From Idiomarina piscisalsi (lineage in GTDB: Bacteria; Pseudomonadota; Gammaproteobacteria; Enterobacterales; Alteromonadaceae), in NCBI RefSeq assembly GCF_002211765.1, contig NZ_CP022133.1:1612001-1676000 (forward strand): DNA of 64,000 nt, given 5' to 3'. The notes beneath the pieces are model-generated. The model was not told where the DNA came from. It searched no databases and saw only the letters and a program-made list of their open reading frames with translations. Position numbers and translations under genes: made by a program. Every line of letters begins with the position of its first letter. Positions within the stretch are counted from its first letter, which is position 1. Below, one piece after another: positions 62,452-64,000 of this stretch.

Positions 62452-63335
62452 CGATTGATAAGCGACTGTCGAATCCGATCTAACTCGACTGATGCGTACC
62501 GGTGTTCGACAAACTCATACACATTAGTTGAAAGTGCCAGCTTAAAGTAGTTCATCGCATCTAGCGGCTTATTTTTAAGTTGCATGTACTTACCAAGGTA
62601 AAAGTAAGCTTCACACAGGCGCTCTGTCAGTTGCTCATCTTCACCAAGCTGCTGGGTCATCTTTTCGAGGAACTCATCAACATGCAGGTTACCGAGGAAT
62701 AGCTGCGCTATCTGGTAACCCCAATCAGATTTGTCCAGCTCATTAATATTCTGGCGAAGCGTACTTTTTGCGTTTTCGGCATTAATATCCACGCTAGTCA
62801 AATATAGCCAAATGACTCGGTATGGATCAGAAGGTTCTCGTTCCAGATGATATTCCAGATCTTCCTTCGACAACTCATAGCGCGAGTCATAATATTCCGC
62901 TATACCGCGATTTAAGTAAGCATAGTTATGTTTAGGCTCTAACTCTATCGCTGAGTCAAAGGCTTCATAAGCGTAGTCAAACTCTTGTAGCTGAGTGTAT
63001 TGAATGCCAAGAAAATTATAAGCATCGGCAAGCCGTGGGTTATATTCAAGGGCGCGCGTAAAGTCCATTCTGGCCAGTGTACTAAGACCAACCGCATCAT
63101 ATAAAGCACCACGACGATAGTACAGTTCAGCGCGTTGCTCGGGGCTTAAGTCTTCCGTTAAAACTTGATCAAGCCGCGCCAATTCTATTTCATAACGAAA
63201 TTCGGCTCGTTCTGGCTCAGCCAGAACCAGTTGACTTATCGCCGACGGCTGTTGCCCCACCAGCGAGGCGCAACCGGATAGAAACATCGAAACAATAGCT
63301 AAGCCAACGACGGCATGGAAACGAACCAACTGCAT
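62448..63335 (-). CDS. nlpI: Lipoprotein NlpI, TPR adaptor
   Basis: From the ATG at 63335 (AAAGGT upstream) the product of 295 residues matches E. coli NlpI in size; an ATG at 63350 overlaps that site. It has a lipobox LSGCASL, then TPR repeats (AELYYRRGALYDAVGLSTLARMDFTRALEY, ADAYNFLGIQYTQLQEFDYAYEAFDSAIEL). In E. coli NlpI presents the endopeptidase MepS to the protease Prc and organises wall hydrolases. It lies after pnp, as in E. coli. Confidence 0.93.
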   Translation of the reverse strand: MQLVRFHAVVGLAIVSMFLSGCASLVGQQPSAISQLVLAEPERAEFRYEIELARLDQVLTEDLSPEQRAELYYRRGALYDAVGLSTLARMDFTRALEYNPRLADAYNFLGIQYTQLQEFDYAYEAFDSAIELEPKHNYAYLNRGIAEYYDSRYELSKEDLEYHLEREPSDPYRVIWLYLTSVDINAENAKSTLRQNINELDKSDWGYQIAQLFLGNLHVDEFLEKMTQQLGEDEQLTERLCEAYFYLGKYMQLKNKPLDAMNYFKLALSTNVYEFVEHRYASVELDRIRQSLINR

Positions 63336-63391
63336 AATAATACCTTTCATTTATCAATAGCCCACATTACAGCACATTCAGCGCCTTTCAG

Positions 63392-63425
63392 GCAAAAAAA
63401 AGCCCCGCTAAAATAGCGGGGCTTC
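63392..63425 (-). terminator. Intrinsic terminator between pnp and nlpI
   Basis: AGCCCCGCTA and TAGCGGGGCT form a 10-bp stem with a 3-base loop; on the minus strand it is followed by eight T. It ends pnp transcription. Confidence 0.9.
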
Positions 63426-63441
63426 TTCGTCAATTGAGAAA

Positions 63442-64000
63442 TTACTCTTCTGTTGAGCTCTCTTCTGAAGTACTGCTCTCACCACTTGCTGTGTCGTTAG
63501 CGTCTTCTTTTTTCTCAACCGCTTCTTTCATACTCAGACGAACACGACCCTGACGATCAATTTCCAGTACTTTAACCGGAACAACATCACCAACTTTCAG
63601 GTATTCGTTTACGTCGTTCACACGTTCTTCTGCAATTTGAGAAATATGAACAAGACCATCTTTACCCGGCAGCACAGTAACGAAAGCACCGAAGTCTACG
63701 ATACGTGCGACTTTACCCTGATAAATTTTGCCAACTTCAACATTCGCCGTCAGCTGCTTGATTTTCTCAATCGCCGCATCGGCATCAGCTTGGTCACTAG
63801 CAGCTACTTTAATCGTGCCATCATCACCAATTTCGATGTTGGTATTAGTCGACTCAGTGAGCTCGCGAATAACAGCACCGCCTTTACCAATCACGTCTTT
63901 GATCTTGTCCTGATCAATCTTGATTGTGGTAAAACGTGGGGCATAAGCAGACAGCTCCTGACGATGTCCGCCAATCGCTTCGTCCATCACTTTCAAAATG
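63442..64000 (-). CDS. pnp: Polynucleotide phosphorylase, C-terminal part
   Basis: The open frame continues past the window edge. Visible are the linker [18 protein letters not shown], a KH domain ([26 protein letters not shown]) and an S1 domain ([32 protein letters not shown]), then an acidic serine-rich tail ([14 protein letters not shown]). These are the RNA-binding domains of PNPase, the 3'-5' phosphorolytic exonuclease of the degradosome; the catalytic cores lie outside the window. Confidence 0.95.
   Translation of the reverse strand, partial: ILKVMDEAIGGHRQELSAYAPRFTTIKIDQDKIKDVIGKGGAVIRELTESTNTNIEIGDDGTIKVAASDQADADAAIEKIKQLTANVEVGKIYQGKVARIVDFGAFVTVLPGKDGLVHISQIAEERVNDVNEYLKVGDVVPVKVLEIDRQGRVRLSMKEAVEKKEDANDTASGESSTSEESSTEE

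Overview
The window reads as the chromosome of a marine gammaproteobacterium, most likely an Alteromonadales of the Idiomarina type. That placement is inferred from protein similarity and gene order; no rRNA gene is present to confirm it. Most of the window is dense core genome whose order follows E. coli closely: hemA-prfA-prmC-sirB2-kdsA, lolB-ispE-prs-rplY-pth-ychF, a Met-Leu-Gln-Gln-Leu tRNA operon beside ubiF-miaB-ybeZ-ybeY-corC-lnt, and leuS-lptE-holA-nadD-rsfS-rlmH-mrdA-mrdB-mltB-rlpA-dacA-ybeD-lipB-lipA.

Layout. 1-1307: rnfH (partial), ratA and smpB. 1308-11430: an accessory island between smpB and queE. 11434-18369: queE/queC, nagZ, an S41 protease lipoprotein, fadE and its likely regulator psrA. 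18452-27183: a long leftward run from hemA to trkH. 27319-32280: lolB to ychF. 32328-36529: a leftward four-gene unit with a cupredoxin-like protein, a GGDEF/EAL protein, a DUF3034 protein and an exported truncated globin. 36681-38752: fumC and an SDR. 38897-39393: five tRNAs. 39444-60923: ubiF, then the cell-envelope and lipoylation block. 60950-64000: a MAPEG protein, a putative zinc metallopeptidase, nlpI and the 3' part of pnp.

The island is the unusual part. It begins with a hipBA toxin-antitoxin pair that has a clear operator. This is followed by a decayed second copy of the smpB 3' end (about 2971-3176), as if something inserted at or duplicated the end of smpB. From about 3528 to 11350 it looks like a cluster of integron-type cassettes without an integrase. 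One VCR-length attC-like site (3528-3656) and three weaker or degenerate ones follow the stop codons of single genes or gene pairs. The left half of the cassette genes runs leftward and the right half rightward. Between the halves lies a long imperfect inverted repeat (about 7753-8049 and 8941-9234) enclosing one gene with an R-x4-H motif. The cargo includes a HEPN-like protein with a zinc ribbon, an HNH-like protein, a DUF6602/PD-(D/E)xK-like protein and several membrane proteins, which is the kind of cargo seen in defence islands. Their functions are inferred only.

In the core, the genes form translationally coupled runs with 1-19 nt overlaps. Cell-wall synthesis and remodelling (mrdA, mrdB, mltB, rlpA, dacA), lipoprotein and LPS maturation (lnt, lptE, lolB, kdsA) and lipoate attachment (ybeD, lipB, lipA) cluster together. 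Regulatory signals visible in the sequence include a PsrA-type operator before psrA-fadE, a two-hairpin leader before rplY, a stringent-type promoter before the tRNA operon, and an intrinsic-terminator-like hairpin inside the start of pth.
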